A stretch of 64,000 bases of DNA from Treponemataceae bacterium (GTDB lineage Bacteria; Spirochaetota; Spirochaetia; Treponematales; Treponemataceae): the NCBI GenBank assembly GCA_024680915.1, contig JAILBN010000023.1, positions 1 through 64,000 of the forward strand, given 5' to 3'. The position numbers and the translations under genes were made by a program. Below the pieces are notes generated by a model. That model saw only the letters and a program-made list of their open reading frames with translations, was not told where the DNA came from and did not search any database. This document shows, in pieces, positions 17,153 to 25,809 of the stretch. Positions within the stretch are counted from its first letter, which is position 1, and every line of letters starts with the position of its first letter.

Positions 17153-18760
17153 ATGACAGACGAATTAAAAGAAACAGCCAAAGAAATTGAAAGTGGCAAT
17201 GCTGTCCTTGGCATTGAGTTCGGCTCAACAAGAATCAAGGCAGTATTGATAGACTCTAAGAATATTCCTATTGCCTCCGGTGCCTTCGACTGGGAGAATT
17301 CCCTTAAAGACGGTATATGGACCTATTCCCTTGAAGAGATACATAACGGGCTTGCTTCCTGTTATGCCGACATGAAAAAGGATGTTAAGGAAAAATACGG
17401 CATAACCCTGAAAAAACTCAAGGCTCTGGGTATAAGCGCAATGATGCATGGTTACCTGGCCTTTGATAAAAAGGGAAAGCTCCTTGTTCCCTTCCGCACC
17501 TGGCGCAATACAATAACAGGCAAGGCCTCTGAAGAGCTTTCTGCTCTTTTCGGTTACCCTGTTCCTGAACGCTGGAGCATCTCACATCTTTATCAGGCTA
17601 TCCTCAATAAGGAGCCCCATGTATCCCAGGTTTCTTTCTTCACCACACTGGCAGGTTACGTACATTGGCAGCTTACAGGCCAAAAAGTCCTTGGCATAGG
17701 CGATGCTTCCGGTATGTTCCCCATAGACATTGCCACAAAGAACTATAACGGAAAAATGATTTCTCAGTTCAATCAGCTTATAAAAGATAAAAACCTGGGC
17801 TGGAAGCTGGAAGATTTATTCCCCAAGATCCTGCTGGCAGGGGAAAATGCAGGAAGTCTTACTGCAGAGGGTGTAAAACTCTTAGATAAAGAAGGTGACC
17901 TTGAGGCCGGTATCCCTTTGGCTCCGCCGGAAGGAGATGCCGGAACCGGTATGGCAGCCACCAACAGTGTGAAAGTCCGCACAGGTAATGTTTCCGCCGG
18001 AACCTCTGTTTTTGCAATGGTTGTTCTTGAGAAAGACCTTTCCACGGCCTACAACGGAAAAATCGACCTTGTAACAACTCCTGACGGATCCCTTACAGCC
18101 ATGGCCCATGCCAACAACTGCACTGGTGAATACGACAAGTGGATATCCCTTTTCGGTCAGGCTGTAAAGGCATGCGGATTCGACGCTAAGAAGGGCGACC
18201 TTTACGAAAAGCTTCTGGGGCTTGCCCTTGAGGGAGATAAGGACTGCGGCGGCCTTATCCCATACAACTATATCTCTGGTGAATCCATGACAGGCTTAAG
18301 CGAAGGCCGGCCTCTTTTCGTCCGTATGCAGGAGAACAATTTCACTCTCGCCAATTTCATGCGTGCCCAGCTCTTCACCGCTCTTGGAGCCCTTCGCACT
18401 GGTATGGACATCCTTTTCGATAAGGAGAAAGTCGTAATAGATAAGCTCAACGGTCATGGTGGTTTCTTCAAAACTCAGAAAACAGGCCTGACTGTTATGT
18501 CCGCAGCTATGCATACTCCTATTTCCGCTCTTTCCACAGCCGGAGAAGGTGGTCCTTGGGGTATGGCTCTGCTTGCATCTTTCCTTGTGAACGGAAAGGG
18601 CAGAAAACTTGAGGACTTCCTTGATAATGATGTCTTTGGTAACAGCAAGGCAGTTACTGTTATGGCCAGCGATGAGGATGTGGCCGGTTTCAATACCTTC
18701 TTCGAGAATTACACCAAGGGTCTGGCTATAGAACGCACCGCTATTGAAGCTATAAAGTAA
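17153..18760 (+). CDS. araB: FGGY-family sugar kinase, probable L-ribulokinase
   Basis: Cytoplasmic ATP-dependent sugar kinase of the FGGY family, about 535 residues from ATG 17153 (GGGAG six bases upstream; earlier in-frame starts lack a site). N-terminal domain: LGIEFGSTRIKAVLIDSKNI, LGISAMMHGYLAFDK; C-terminal ATPase domain: TGNVSAGTSVFAMVVL and LNGHGGFFKTQKTGL. It is shorter than E. coli AraB and resembles the form found with araD in Bacteroides-like operons. The next gene is L-ribulose-5-phosphate 4-epimerase, so phosphorylation of L-ribulose is the likely reaction. Xylulose cannot be excluded from sequence alone. Confidence 0.82.
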   Translation: MTDELKETAKEIESGNAVLGIEFGSTRIKAVLIDSKNIPIASGAFDWENSLKDGIWTYSLEEIHNGLASCYADMKKDVKEKYGITLKKLKALGISAMMHGYLAFDKKGKLLVPFRTWRNTITGKASEELSALFGYPVPERWSISHLYQAILNKEPHVSQVSFFTTLAGYVHWQLTGQKVLGIGDASGMFPIDIATKNYNGKMISQFNQLIKDKNLGWKLEDLFPKILLAGENAGSLTAEGVKLLDKEGDLEAGIPLAPPEGDAGTGMAATNSVKVRTGNVSAGTSVFAMVVLEKDLSTAYNGKIDLVTTPDGSLTAMAHANNCTGEYDKWISLFGQAVKACGFDAKKGDLYEKLLGLALEGDKDCGGLIPYNYISGESMTGLSEGRPLFVRMQENNFTLANFMRAQLFTALGALRTGMDILFDKEKVVIDKLNGHGGFFKTQKTGLTVMSAAMHTPISALSTAGEGGPWGMALLASFLVNGKGRKLEDFLDNDVFGNSKAVTVMASDEDVAGFNTFFENYTKGLAIERTAIEAIK

Positions 18761-18772
18761 GAGGAAGCATAA

Positions 18773-19528
18773 ATGAGTTCAATATATCAGTCCCTTAAAG
18801 AAGAAGCCTTTGAAGCTAATATGGAAATTCCCAAACGGAATCTCGCTATTTATACTTGGGGTAATGTGTCAGCTTTTGACAAGGCAAAAGGTGTCTTCGC
18901 CATAAAGCCTTCAGGAGTCCCTTACGATAAAATGACAGTTGAGGACATAGTCGTGGTCGATCTGGAGCTAAAAAAAGTAGAAGGAAAACTCAATCCTTCA
19001 TCAGATACGCCTACTCATGCCCAGCTTTACAGGAATTTTGAAGGCATCGGGGGCGTGACCCACACCCATTCTCCCCATGCTACCTCATGGGCCCAGGCCT
19101 GCCGCTGCATACCTCTGCTGGGGACGACCCACGCCGACCATAGCGCCAACGAAGTTCCCTGCACCCCTATGATTTCAAAAGAAGCCGTAGAACGTGCCTA
19201 TGAGGATGAAACGGGTATCCTTATCGTCAATACCTTCCTTCATCCTGAAAAGGTAAATGCCTGTGACAATAACGGGGCAATACGCAAACCCCTTATACCG
19301 GCAGAGAACCCCATGGTTCTTGTAGCGGGCCACGGCCCCTTTACTTGGGGAGCCAATGCCGCTAAATCCGTATACAATGCCGCCGTGCTTGAAGAGATTG
19401 CCCGTATGGCATGGATTACAATGGCCGTGAATCCGCTCTTTAAGCCGCTGCCCGACTACGTTGTGAACAAACACTACCAGCGTAAGCACGGCAAAAACGC
19501 TTACTACGGACAAAGCACAGAAAAATGA
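18773..19528 (+). CDS. araD: L-ribulose-5-phosphate 4-epimerase
   Basis: Class II aldolase/AraD family enzyme, 251 residues, slightly longer than E. coli AraD. It turns L-ribulose 5-phosphate into D-xylulose 5-phosphate. Visible: TWGNVSAFDKAKGVFAIKPS, SSDTPTHAQLYRNF, GVTHTHSPHATSWAQA with two zinc histidines, and TTHADHSANEVPCT with a conserved catalytic Asp region, then AGHGPFTWG with the third zinc histidine. GAGGAAG precedes ATG 18773. Its stop overlaps the next gene's ATG by four bases. Confidence 0.93.
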   Translation: MSSIYQSLKEEAFEANMEIPKRNLAIYTWGNVSAFDKAKGVFAIKPSGVPYDKMTVEDIVVVDLELKKVEGKLNPSSDTPTHAQLYRNFEGIGGVTHTHSPHATSWAQACRCIPLLGTTHADHSANEVPCTPMISKEAVERAYEDETGILIVNTFLHPEKVNACDNNGAIRKPLIPAENPMVLVAGHGPFTWGANAAKSVYNAAVLEEIARMAWITMAVNPLFKPLPDYVVNKHYQRKHGKNAYYGQSTEK

Positions 19529-20535
19529 GAAAAAATCTCGTGCCTATAATTTTTTTTCTTGCGTCGCTTGGTCTCATCTTTGTGGCCAGCGGCTGCAAGA
19601 AAAAAACAGCAAAACAGGAAGAACCCTCTTATACCCGCAATATAATAGTCGGCTTTTCCCAGATCGGGGCCGAAAGCGCATGGCGTACCTGTAACACACA
19701 GTCAATACAGACAGCGGCATCAGAAGCAGGAATACAGCTTATTTACTCCAATGCTGAACAAAAACAGGAAAACCAGATAAAAGCCATCCGGTCCTTTATA
19801 GTCTACCAGGTTGATGTCATCGTCTTTGTGCCTATCGTCCAGGACGGCTGGGATAATGTTTTGCGGGAAGCAAAAGAAGCCAATATCCCTGTCATCATCA
19901 TTGACAGAAAAATCCGCACTTCCGATGAATCCCTTTATGCCGCCTATATCGGTGCGGACCACGTGGAAGAAGGGCGCAAGGCAGCCCGTTTCCTTCAAGA
20001 AAAATTCAAGGATACAGAAAAAACTCTGAATATCCTTGAGCTTCGTGGTACAGATGGCTCCTCCGTAACAGACGGACGGTATCAGGGATTCAGGGAAATC
20101 CTGGACAAGGATGCTCACTTTGAAATCATCCATAGTGAAACTGGTGATTTCCTTCGTTCCCGCGGAAAAGAGATAGCCGAGCGTATACTGAGTATGAACG
20201 GAACGCTTACCATTAACGATATGCCTGTTGATATAATCTATTCCCACAATGACAGCATGACCTTAGGCTTCCTGGACTCCTTCGAGCAATATGGGATACA
20301 AGGTGGCAAGGATGTCGTTATTGTCAGTGTGGATGCGGAACAGGCTGTAATCGATGCAGTAGCAGAAGGCAAGGTCAACTGCGTTGTGGAATGTAATCCT
20401 AAAATCGGCCCGCTTGTGATGGAATTCGTCCAAAGGCTGGCAAACAACAGACCTATCCCAAAGATCACAAGGATTGAAGAAACTGTTTTCACAGAGAACG
20501 ATGATCTTTCTGAGCTGGAGCCCAGAGGCTATTGA
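19525..20535 (+). CDS. Sugar-binding lipoprotein, probable sensor subunit
   Basis: 336-residue periplasmic-binding-protein-like lipoprotein (type I, YtfQ/RbsB-like). Signal peptide with lipobox FVASGCKKK near residue 24. Binding fold: VGFSQIGAESAWRTCNTQSI, VFVPIVQDGWDNVLREAKEA, PVIIIDRKI, IYSHNDSMTLGFLDSFEQYG. It is translationally coupled with araD before it and a histidine kinase after it, and has no permease of its own here. I infer that it senses the sugar for the kinase, as XylFII does for LytS in clostridia. Confidence 0.82.
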   Translation: MRKNLVPIIFFLASLGLIFVASGCKKKTAKQEEPSYTRNIIVGFSQIGAESAWRTCNTQSIQTAASEAGIQLIYSNAEQKQENQIKAIRSFIVYQVDVIVFVPIVQDGWDNVLREAKEANIPVIIIDRKIRTSDESLYAAYIGADHVEEGRKAARFLQEKFKDTEKTLNILELRGTDGSSVTDGRYQGFREILDKDAHFEIIHSETGDFLRSRGKEIAERILSMNGTLTINDMPVDIIYSHNDSMTLGFLDSFEQYGIQGGKDVVIVSVDAEQAVIDAVAEGKVNCVVECNPKIGPLVMEFVQRLANNRPIPKITRIEETVFTENDDLSELEPRGY

Positions 20536-20549
20536 AGGGCGATTTCCAT

Positions 20550-22028
20550 ATGAAGTTCCATAAATTCGGGCATTTACTACCTTTCAAAAAAACAAGCATA
20601 AAAAAGAGACTCCAGATTTCTTCTTTCTATTTCGTTTTCCTGATGATAATCCCTATTGTCTACTCAATCTCGGTTTCTTCCATACATACCTCCCAGTACG
20701 ACCGTATAATAACCAATGTAAGCCGGGCAAACCGCATCATACAGACGGTAAAGGTTGATATCTCCGATGAAATTTGGGACATAGTCGCCGGCAAAAAGAC
20801 TTTTGAGGAAGGAAAGCAGTACGAAATTCTGAACGATATAAAAAATGGAATATCAGAAATGATGCTGTCCACTGAGGATGCAAACAACAGGAGCGTTTTG
20901 GAAGTAGCCACCAGAGCCGTACAAACCTTGGAAAAATACGTCAACATCCTTGGAACACAAATAAACGAAAACGCATCTGTTTCTGATAACGAGCAGATAC
21001 TTGAGGAAGTCAGAGGCTGTGCTGCCCTTATCTACGATATCCTTCAGGATTTTATCGTCGCAGAGATAGAAACAGCCGCATTGACCAACGAAAGTATAAA
21101 GCACTCTTTCAGAACACTTACAATCATTCAGATAGTGATCATAACCTTCATGGTCGCAATTTCCATATACACATCTGTAAGTGTCTCCGAGTCTATCAGA
21201 AAACCTATACAAGATATGGAGACTCTTTCTACCTGTATCGCAGAGGGCCAGCTAGATGCACGAATAAAGCTACCCAATGTTCCGGAATTAGATCCTCTTT
21301 CCGAGAACCTCAATATAATGGCAGAAAAAATTCAAGAATTGCTTGATGAGAACATAAAAGAACAGAAAAACCTGCAGAAAGCCGAGATGAAAACCCTGCA
21401 GGCCCAGATAACACCTCATTTCCTTTACAACACCCTGGACACAATTATCTGGCTGGCAGAATCTGAAAGGAAAGAAGAGGTCATCGAGATAACAAAAGCA
21501 TTCTCCAACTTTTTCCGTATATCATTGAGCAAAGGTCATGAATGGATACAGATCGAACAGGAATTTGACCACGTAAGAAGCTACCTTACAATACAAAAAA
21601 TCCGTTATAGGGATATTCTTGATTATGAAATAGATTTCGACCCGACTCTTAAAGGACGTATTGTCCTCAAACTAATACTTCAACCCTTAGTAGAGAATGC
21701 GATATATCATGGCATAAAAAATAAGCGGGGACGGGGAAAACTGAAAGTCTCAGCCAAACTTGCTGAAAATGATTATATCTTTTTCTGTGTAGAGGATAAC
21801 GGTATAGGTTTTACAAGCCAACGTCTTGAAGAAGTTCTTTTTGAGCTGTCCGACAGAGCAGATCCTGAGAATTTGAAATCAGTTTACGGCTTATACAACG
21901 TGAACAAAAGATTGAAATTGTATTATGATATGTCTGCTTGTTTGTCTATAAAAAGCGAACATGGAAAAGGAACTTCTGTTTCATTCAAGATTCCTTCCAA
22001 ATTTTTCTCTGGGGTAGAGGATGTATAG
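20550..22028 (+). CDS. YesM/LytS-type sensor histidine kinase
   Basis: Membrane sensor kinase. One helix near the N-terminus (SFYFVFLMIIPIVYSISVSS), about 140 extracytoplasmic residues, a second helix (LTIIQIVIITFMVAISIYTS), HAMP (SIRKPIQDMETLSTCIAEGQ), then His_kinase domain LQAQITPHFLYNTLDTIIWL with the phospho-accepting His, and HATPase ILQPLVENAIYHGIKNK, VEDNGIGF and SVYGLYNVNKRL. I choose ATG 20550 behind AAGGG, rather than TTG 20532 that overlaps the previous stop. It ends inside the start of the response regulator gene. Confidence 0.92.
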   Translation: MKFHKFGHLLPFKKTSIKKRLQISSFYFVFLMIIPIVYSISVSSIHTSQYDRIITNVSRANRIIQTVKVDISDEIWDIVAGKKTFEEGKQYEILNDIKNGISEMMLSTEDANNRSVLEVATRAVQTLEKYVNILGTQINENASVSDNEQILEEVRGCAALIYDILQDFIVAEIETAALTNESIKHSFRTLTIIQIVIITFMVAISIYTSVSVSESIRKPIQDMETLSTCIAEGQLDARIKLPNVPELDPLSENLNIMAEKIQELLDENIKEQKNLQKAEMKTLQAQITPHFLYNTLDTIIWLAESERKEEVIEITKAFSNFFRISLSKGHEWIQIEQEFDHVRSYLTIQKIRYRDILDYEIDFDPTLKGRIVLKLILQPLVENAIYHGIKNKRGRGKLKVSAKLAENDYIFFCVEDNGIGFTSQRLEEVLFELSDRADPENLKSVYGLYNVNKRLKLYYDMSACLSIKSEHGKGTSVSFKIPSKFFSGVEDV

Positions 22029-23598
22029 CGTTTTTATTGTTGATGATGAAGTTATTGTACGAGAGGGTATCCGCAGCAAAATTGATTGGGACAATACTCT
22101 TTTTTCCTTCGCAGGAGAAGCTGCCGACGGAGAGATTGCCCTTTCCATGATACAGGATATTAAGCCCGATATTCTCATAACAGACATAAAAATGCCTTTC
22201 ATGGACGGTCTTGAGCTGTCAAAAATGGTAAAAAAGCTTCAGCCCTGGGTACGCATCATAATTCTTTCCGGTCACGACGAATTCGAATACGCTAAAAAAG
22301 CTATTTCCATCGGTGTAGAAGATTATATACTAAAGCCCTTCACTTCCGAAAATCTTCTGAGCAGTCTGAATAAAGTCGCTCAAGCCTTGGATAAACAGAA
22401 ACAGCAGTTTTCCAATTTCACAAGAATGAAATCTGAGCTGGAATCCTCTGCCGCATTAATCCGGGACAAACTTCTTACGGATATAGTTCTGGGAACAATG
22501 AACAGTGCCGATGCCGTCCAAAGAGCCACAGAGCTCAATATAAACCTTATCGCCCGCTATTATATAGTTCTTATAAGTGAAATCCACTCCGAACAAAACG
22601 ATGCGAATAACCTTATTTCAGCAAAATCCCGTCTTTCTTCATTAGTCGCAAATGAAACTGCCTGCACAGGTTTTTTCATCTCGCCCTATCGTTTTGTCTG
22701 TATTCTGAAAAGCAGCAACCAGGAAAACCTGGAAGATGACGCATATAACCTTGCCAATTCTTTTCTTCATGAAATAAGCAAAAATACTGATTTTTTCGTA
22801 ACTACGGCAATCGGTTCTATAGCTGACAGGACAGCTTTTATTTCCCGTTCCTATAATGATGCAGATTTTATAATAAAACTCTGTCCCTTCGCAGGAAAAA
22901 ACAGAATAGTGGGTATGTCGGATGTCCAGAAGACGGAAAAAGAAAAACTGTCTCTTCCCTCAAACAGCGACCCCCTTGTGGACCGGCTCAAATTCGCATC
23001 GGACGGAGAGATAGACCAGATTATCGCACAATATATAAACCTCCTGGGTGGGAATTCAGATCATTTCTCGATCATTGCCTCTTACCTCTTGGTGGATGTC
23101 ATAATGGCTGTCTCAAAACTTGTGGAAGAGTTGGGCGGAAACATAAAGGAGGAAATGCCGGAGCTTCTTACAAAAGGCTTCATCGACAAAGCCGTCGCCG
23201 ACCAAGAGACTTTCATAAATGAAATACGTATTGTCCTTAACAATGTACTCCATTACCGCGATTCCCATATGCAGGGAAAATACGGTGACGTAATCTTGAA
23301 AGCAAAAAAATATATAGATGAGAACTATTCAAATCAGGATATCTGTCTTCATTCTGTCGCTGAGACGGTCCATTTCAGCCCCAACCATTTCAGCACCATT
23401 TTCTCTCAGGAATGTGGCTTCACTTTTATTGAATATCTGACAAACGTGCGTATTGAGCAGGCGAAAAAGCTTCTTAAGAACACTTCCATGCGCAGTGCTG
23501 ACATAGCCTACGAAACCGGCTTCAACGATCCCCATTATTTCAGCTATATCTTCAAGAAAACAACGGGAATCACTCCCCGCGAATACCGCAATCTATAG
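22021..23598 (+). CDS. YesN-type response regulator with AraC DNA-binding domain
   Basis: 525-residue regulator. Receiver domain with MYSVFIVDDEVIVREGIRSK (acidic pocket DDE), DILITDIKMPFMDGLEL (phospho-acceptor Asp in TDIKMP), ILSGHDEFEYAKKAI and DYILKPF. A long variable middle, then an AraC/XylS double helix-turn-helix at about residues 425-525: NQDICLHSVAETVHFSPNHF and SADIAYETGFNDPHYFSYIF. Likely activates araBD and the facing transporter operon. Overlaps the kinase gene by 8 bp. Confidence 0.93.
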   Translation: MYSVFIVDDEVIVREGIRSKIDWDNTLFSFAGEAADGEIALSMIQDIKPDILITDIKMPFMDGLELSKMVKKLQPWVRIIILSGHDEFEYAKKAISIGVEDYILKPFTSENLLSSLNKVAQALDKQKQQFSNFTRMKSELESSAALIRDKLLTDIVLGTMNSADAVQRATELNINLIARYYIVLISEIHSEQNDANNLISAKSRLSSLVANETACTGFFISPYRFVCILKSSNQENLEDDAYNLANSFLHEISKNTDFFVTTAIGSIADRTAFISRSYNDADFIIKLCPFAGKNRIVGMSDVQKTEKEKLSLPSNSDPLVDRLKFASDGEIDQIIAQYINLLGGNSDHFSIIASYLLVDVIMAVSKLVEELGGNIKEEMPELLTKGFIDKAVADQETFINEIRIVLNNVLHYRDSHMQGKYGDVILKAKKYIDENYSNQDICLHSVAETVHFSPNHFSTIFSQECGFTFIEYLTNVRIEQAKKLLKNTSMRSADIAYETGFNDPHYFSYIFKKTTGITPREYRNL

Positions 23599-23610
23599 TC
23601 CCCAGGATAT

Positions 23611-23649
23611 AAAAAGACATCCGAGCTGTAACACAACCCGGATGTCAGA
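23611..23649 (-). terminator. Intrinsic terminator of the sugar ABC operon
   Basis: GACATCCG / CGGATGTC (23620-23651 region), 8-bp perfect stem; on the minus strand it is followed by TTTTTATATCC. On the plus strand no U tract follows, so it mainly ends the transporter operon coming from the right, though it lies between two convergent units. Confidence 0.7.
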
Positions 23650-23679
23650 GAGGAGATAAAGACTTATTTTTCTATGCAA

Positions 23680-24735
23680 TCAGCTTGCCATGTTGCCAAG
23701 CTTTTTCTTGCGGTAAGAAAGGATCACGCTCTGCAGCAGTATGAAGAAGCAGAGCATAAGACCTGTGGTGATACTCTGCCAATAAGGCTCCCTAAGTCCG
23801 GAAGCAACAACTACATTGTTTATTGTTTTAAGTGTCATTACTCCGAACAAAGTTCCTATTACGCTTCCCACACCACCAGAAAGCAAGGTTCCTCCGATAA
23901 TTGAAGAGGCAATAGCCTGCATCTCTGCCTGTGTAGCGTTACTGGCGTTTCCAGCACCTGTATGGAGTAAGTATATGAAACCCGCGATTCCGGCAAGAAG
24001 CCCACAAAGTATATATGCAAAAAACTTAGTGACCTTAACATTTATACCCAACATAAGGGCACTTTCACTGTTTCCACCTATAGCATACAAGTTCCGTCCG
24101 AAACGGGTATATTTGAGCATAGCCCACAAAATAAGCACTATTACAAGGGCTATTATTACACCCAATTCAATACGGGCAGGAATATAATTTCCGTTACGTG
24201 CGTATGTTCCGAGCCCCGGAATAGCAAGACGGAATTCCTCGAGCTTAAGAAAAGCTTCGTTAGTCGCTGTACGAGGAACTTTACTTACAATAGTCGTCAT
24301 ACCACGGGTAAAGAACATACCGGCAAGGGTAACTATAAAGGGCTGTATATTGAGGTATGAGACCAGGAAGCCCTGGACAATACCTATCAAAAGGCCGATT
24401 CCCAAAGCCATAAGCAAGGTTCCGAAAACACTTCCACCCTTGTCTTCCATGAAGACAACCGTGGACATAGTAATCAGAGCGACCGTTCCACCCACAGAAA
24501 TGTCTATACCGCCAGTGATCATTACTATGGTAAGACCACATGCAATGACGATCAGATAGGCATTATTGTTGAATATATCAAGGAACTGCTGGGGGTTCAG
24601 GAATCCTCCTCCCCAGATAAGCATTGCCAGCAGATACATAACAAAGAATGTACAGATTGTTATGGTAAGAAGAAGCTTTGTATTGGAAATCGGCAGTTTC
24701 GCTTTATTATTCATTGTTTTCATTGCAGATGCCAT
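23680..24735 (-). CDS. Sugar ABC transporter permease, YjfF/AraZ-like
   Basis: 351-residue inner-membrane permease of the BPD_transp_2 (ribose/galactose) family, with about eight to ten helices. It has the family region NAYLIVIACGLTIVMITGGI-DISVGGTVAL and a late IIGGTLLSGGVGSVIGTLFG motif. It is the second of two permeases in a four-gene importer, three bases after the first. With a YtfQ-type binding protein and YtfR-type ATPase the set matches YtfQRT-YjfF (galactofuranose) or AraUVWZ (arabinose). The neighbouring araBD genes favour arabinose. Confidence 0.88.
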   Translation of the reverse strand: MASAMKTMNNKAKLPISNTKLLLTITICTFFVMYLLAMLIWGGGFLNPQQFLDIFNNNAYLIVIACGLTIVMITGGIDISVGGTVALITMSTVVFMEDKGGSVFGTLLMALGIGLLIGIVQGFLVSYLNIQPFIVTLAGMFFTRGMTTIVSKVPRTATNEAFLKLEEFRLAIPGLGTYARNGNYIPARIELGVIIALVIVLILWAMLKYTRFGRNLYAIGGNSESALMLGINVKVTKFFAYILCGLLAGIAGFIYLLHTGAGNASNATQAEMQAIASSIIGGTLLSGGVGSVIGTLFGVMTLKTINNVVVASGLREPYWQSITTGLMLCFFILLQSVILSYRKKKLGNMAS

Positions 24736-24738
24736 AAC

Positions 24739-25809
24739 TTATATCCTCTCCACTTTTCTACCAGCTAAGCTGTTGCGAAGCCTATGGAAAGCCTCTTTCA
24801 CAACAGGTGAGCCTATAACGACAATCAGGATGATAACGCCAGCTTTGTAAGCCTTTACGGCTGTAGAAGAAACTTTCATAGCATACAAAGTCGTCGTAAG
24901 TGTCTGTATTATGTAAGCTCCGATTACAGAACCGGCAAGCTTGAATTTTCCTCCACCCAGGGAGTTACCTCCGATAGCGACAGCAAGAATGGCATCCATC
25001 TCAATATCTATAAGAATTGTCTCGTGGTTTATAAGACCGATGCGGCAGACATTCATAGATCCTGCGATTGATACACAAACACCCAGAATCAGGAATACGA
25101 CCATCTTCATGAGCATGGGGTTTATTCCGTTCAATCTGGCAGCTTTCTCATTTATACCTACTGACTGGATATACAAGCCCAGGTTGGTGAACTTCAAAAG
25201 AAGCTTGATCAGTACGATAAAAAGGATAACTATCAATATGGGACTCGGAATAGGAATACCAGGGATGAAACCACCAAGACCACTTAAAAGCGGGCTTTCT
25301 ACGTTAGGGGTCGCACCTCCATTTATCCAATAAGCGATAGGTCGTCCTGCCGTAAAAAGGATAAGGGAGGCTATCATAGGCTGAATATTGAATTTCGCGA
25401 TAAGTATACCATTGAAAAGACAGAACAAGATGGCTACGATACAAGCCATAACCAATGCCAGAAGGATAACCGGCACCGTAATGGTGTTAGCACGCAGTAT
25501 TTTTACGAACACACTGCCGGCAATAGCTGCCGAAGCACCGATAGAAATATCCTGACCTTTAGTGGCCGATGTTATGAGCGTCATTCCTATGGCAAGAATT
25601 ACCAGCTCCGAAGCTCCGTTCAGGATACTTACCAAGTTACCTGAAAAAACGGAGTTTCCCATATTGTTTGTCTTTATTGAAATCGAAAAGAAACTGGGAT
25701 CCCGGATAAGATTGAACACGACAAGCAAAAGCAGTGCGAATACCGGAATTGCCAATTGAGACTGAGTAAACTTTTTCAGTTCTCTGGATAAAACGAATTT
25801 TTTACTCAT
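24739..25809 (-). CDS. Sugar ABC transporter permease, YtfT/AraW-like
   Basis: Inner-membrane permease, 356 residues from ATG 25809 (AGGAGG about ten bases upstream; the longer TTG-type extension overlaps the ATPase gene without its own site). BPD_transp_2 features: ASELVILAIGMTLITSATKG-QDISIGASAAIAGS, AVAIGGNSLGGGKFKLAGSV. Overlaps the ATPase gene by 8 bp. Would pair with the following permease to form the channel. Confidence 0.88.
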   Translation of the reverse strand: MSKKFVLSRELKKFTQSQLAIPVFALLLLVVFNLIRDPSFFSISIKTNNMGNSVFSGNLVSILNGASELVILAIGMTLITSATKGQDISIGASAAIAGSVFVKILRANTITVPVILLALVMACIVAILFCLFNGILIAKFNIQPMIASLILFTAGRPIAYWINGGATPNVESPLLSGLGGFIPGIPIPSPILIVILFIVLIKLLLKFTNLGLYIQSVGINEKAARLNGINPMLMKMVVFLILGVCVSIAGSMNVCRIGLINHETILIDIEMDAILAVAIGGNSLGGGKFKLAGSVIGAYIIQTLTTTLYAMKVSSTAVKAYKAGVIILIVVIGSPVVKEAFHRLRNSLAGRKVERI

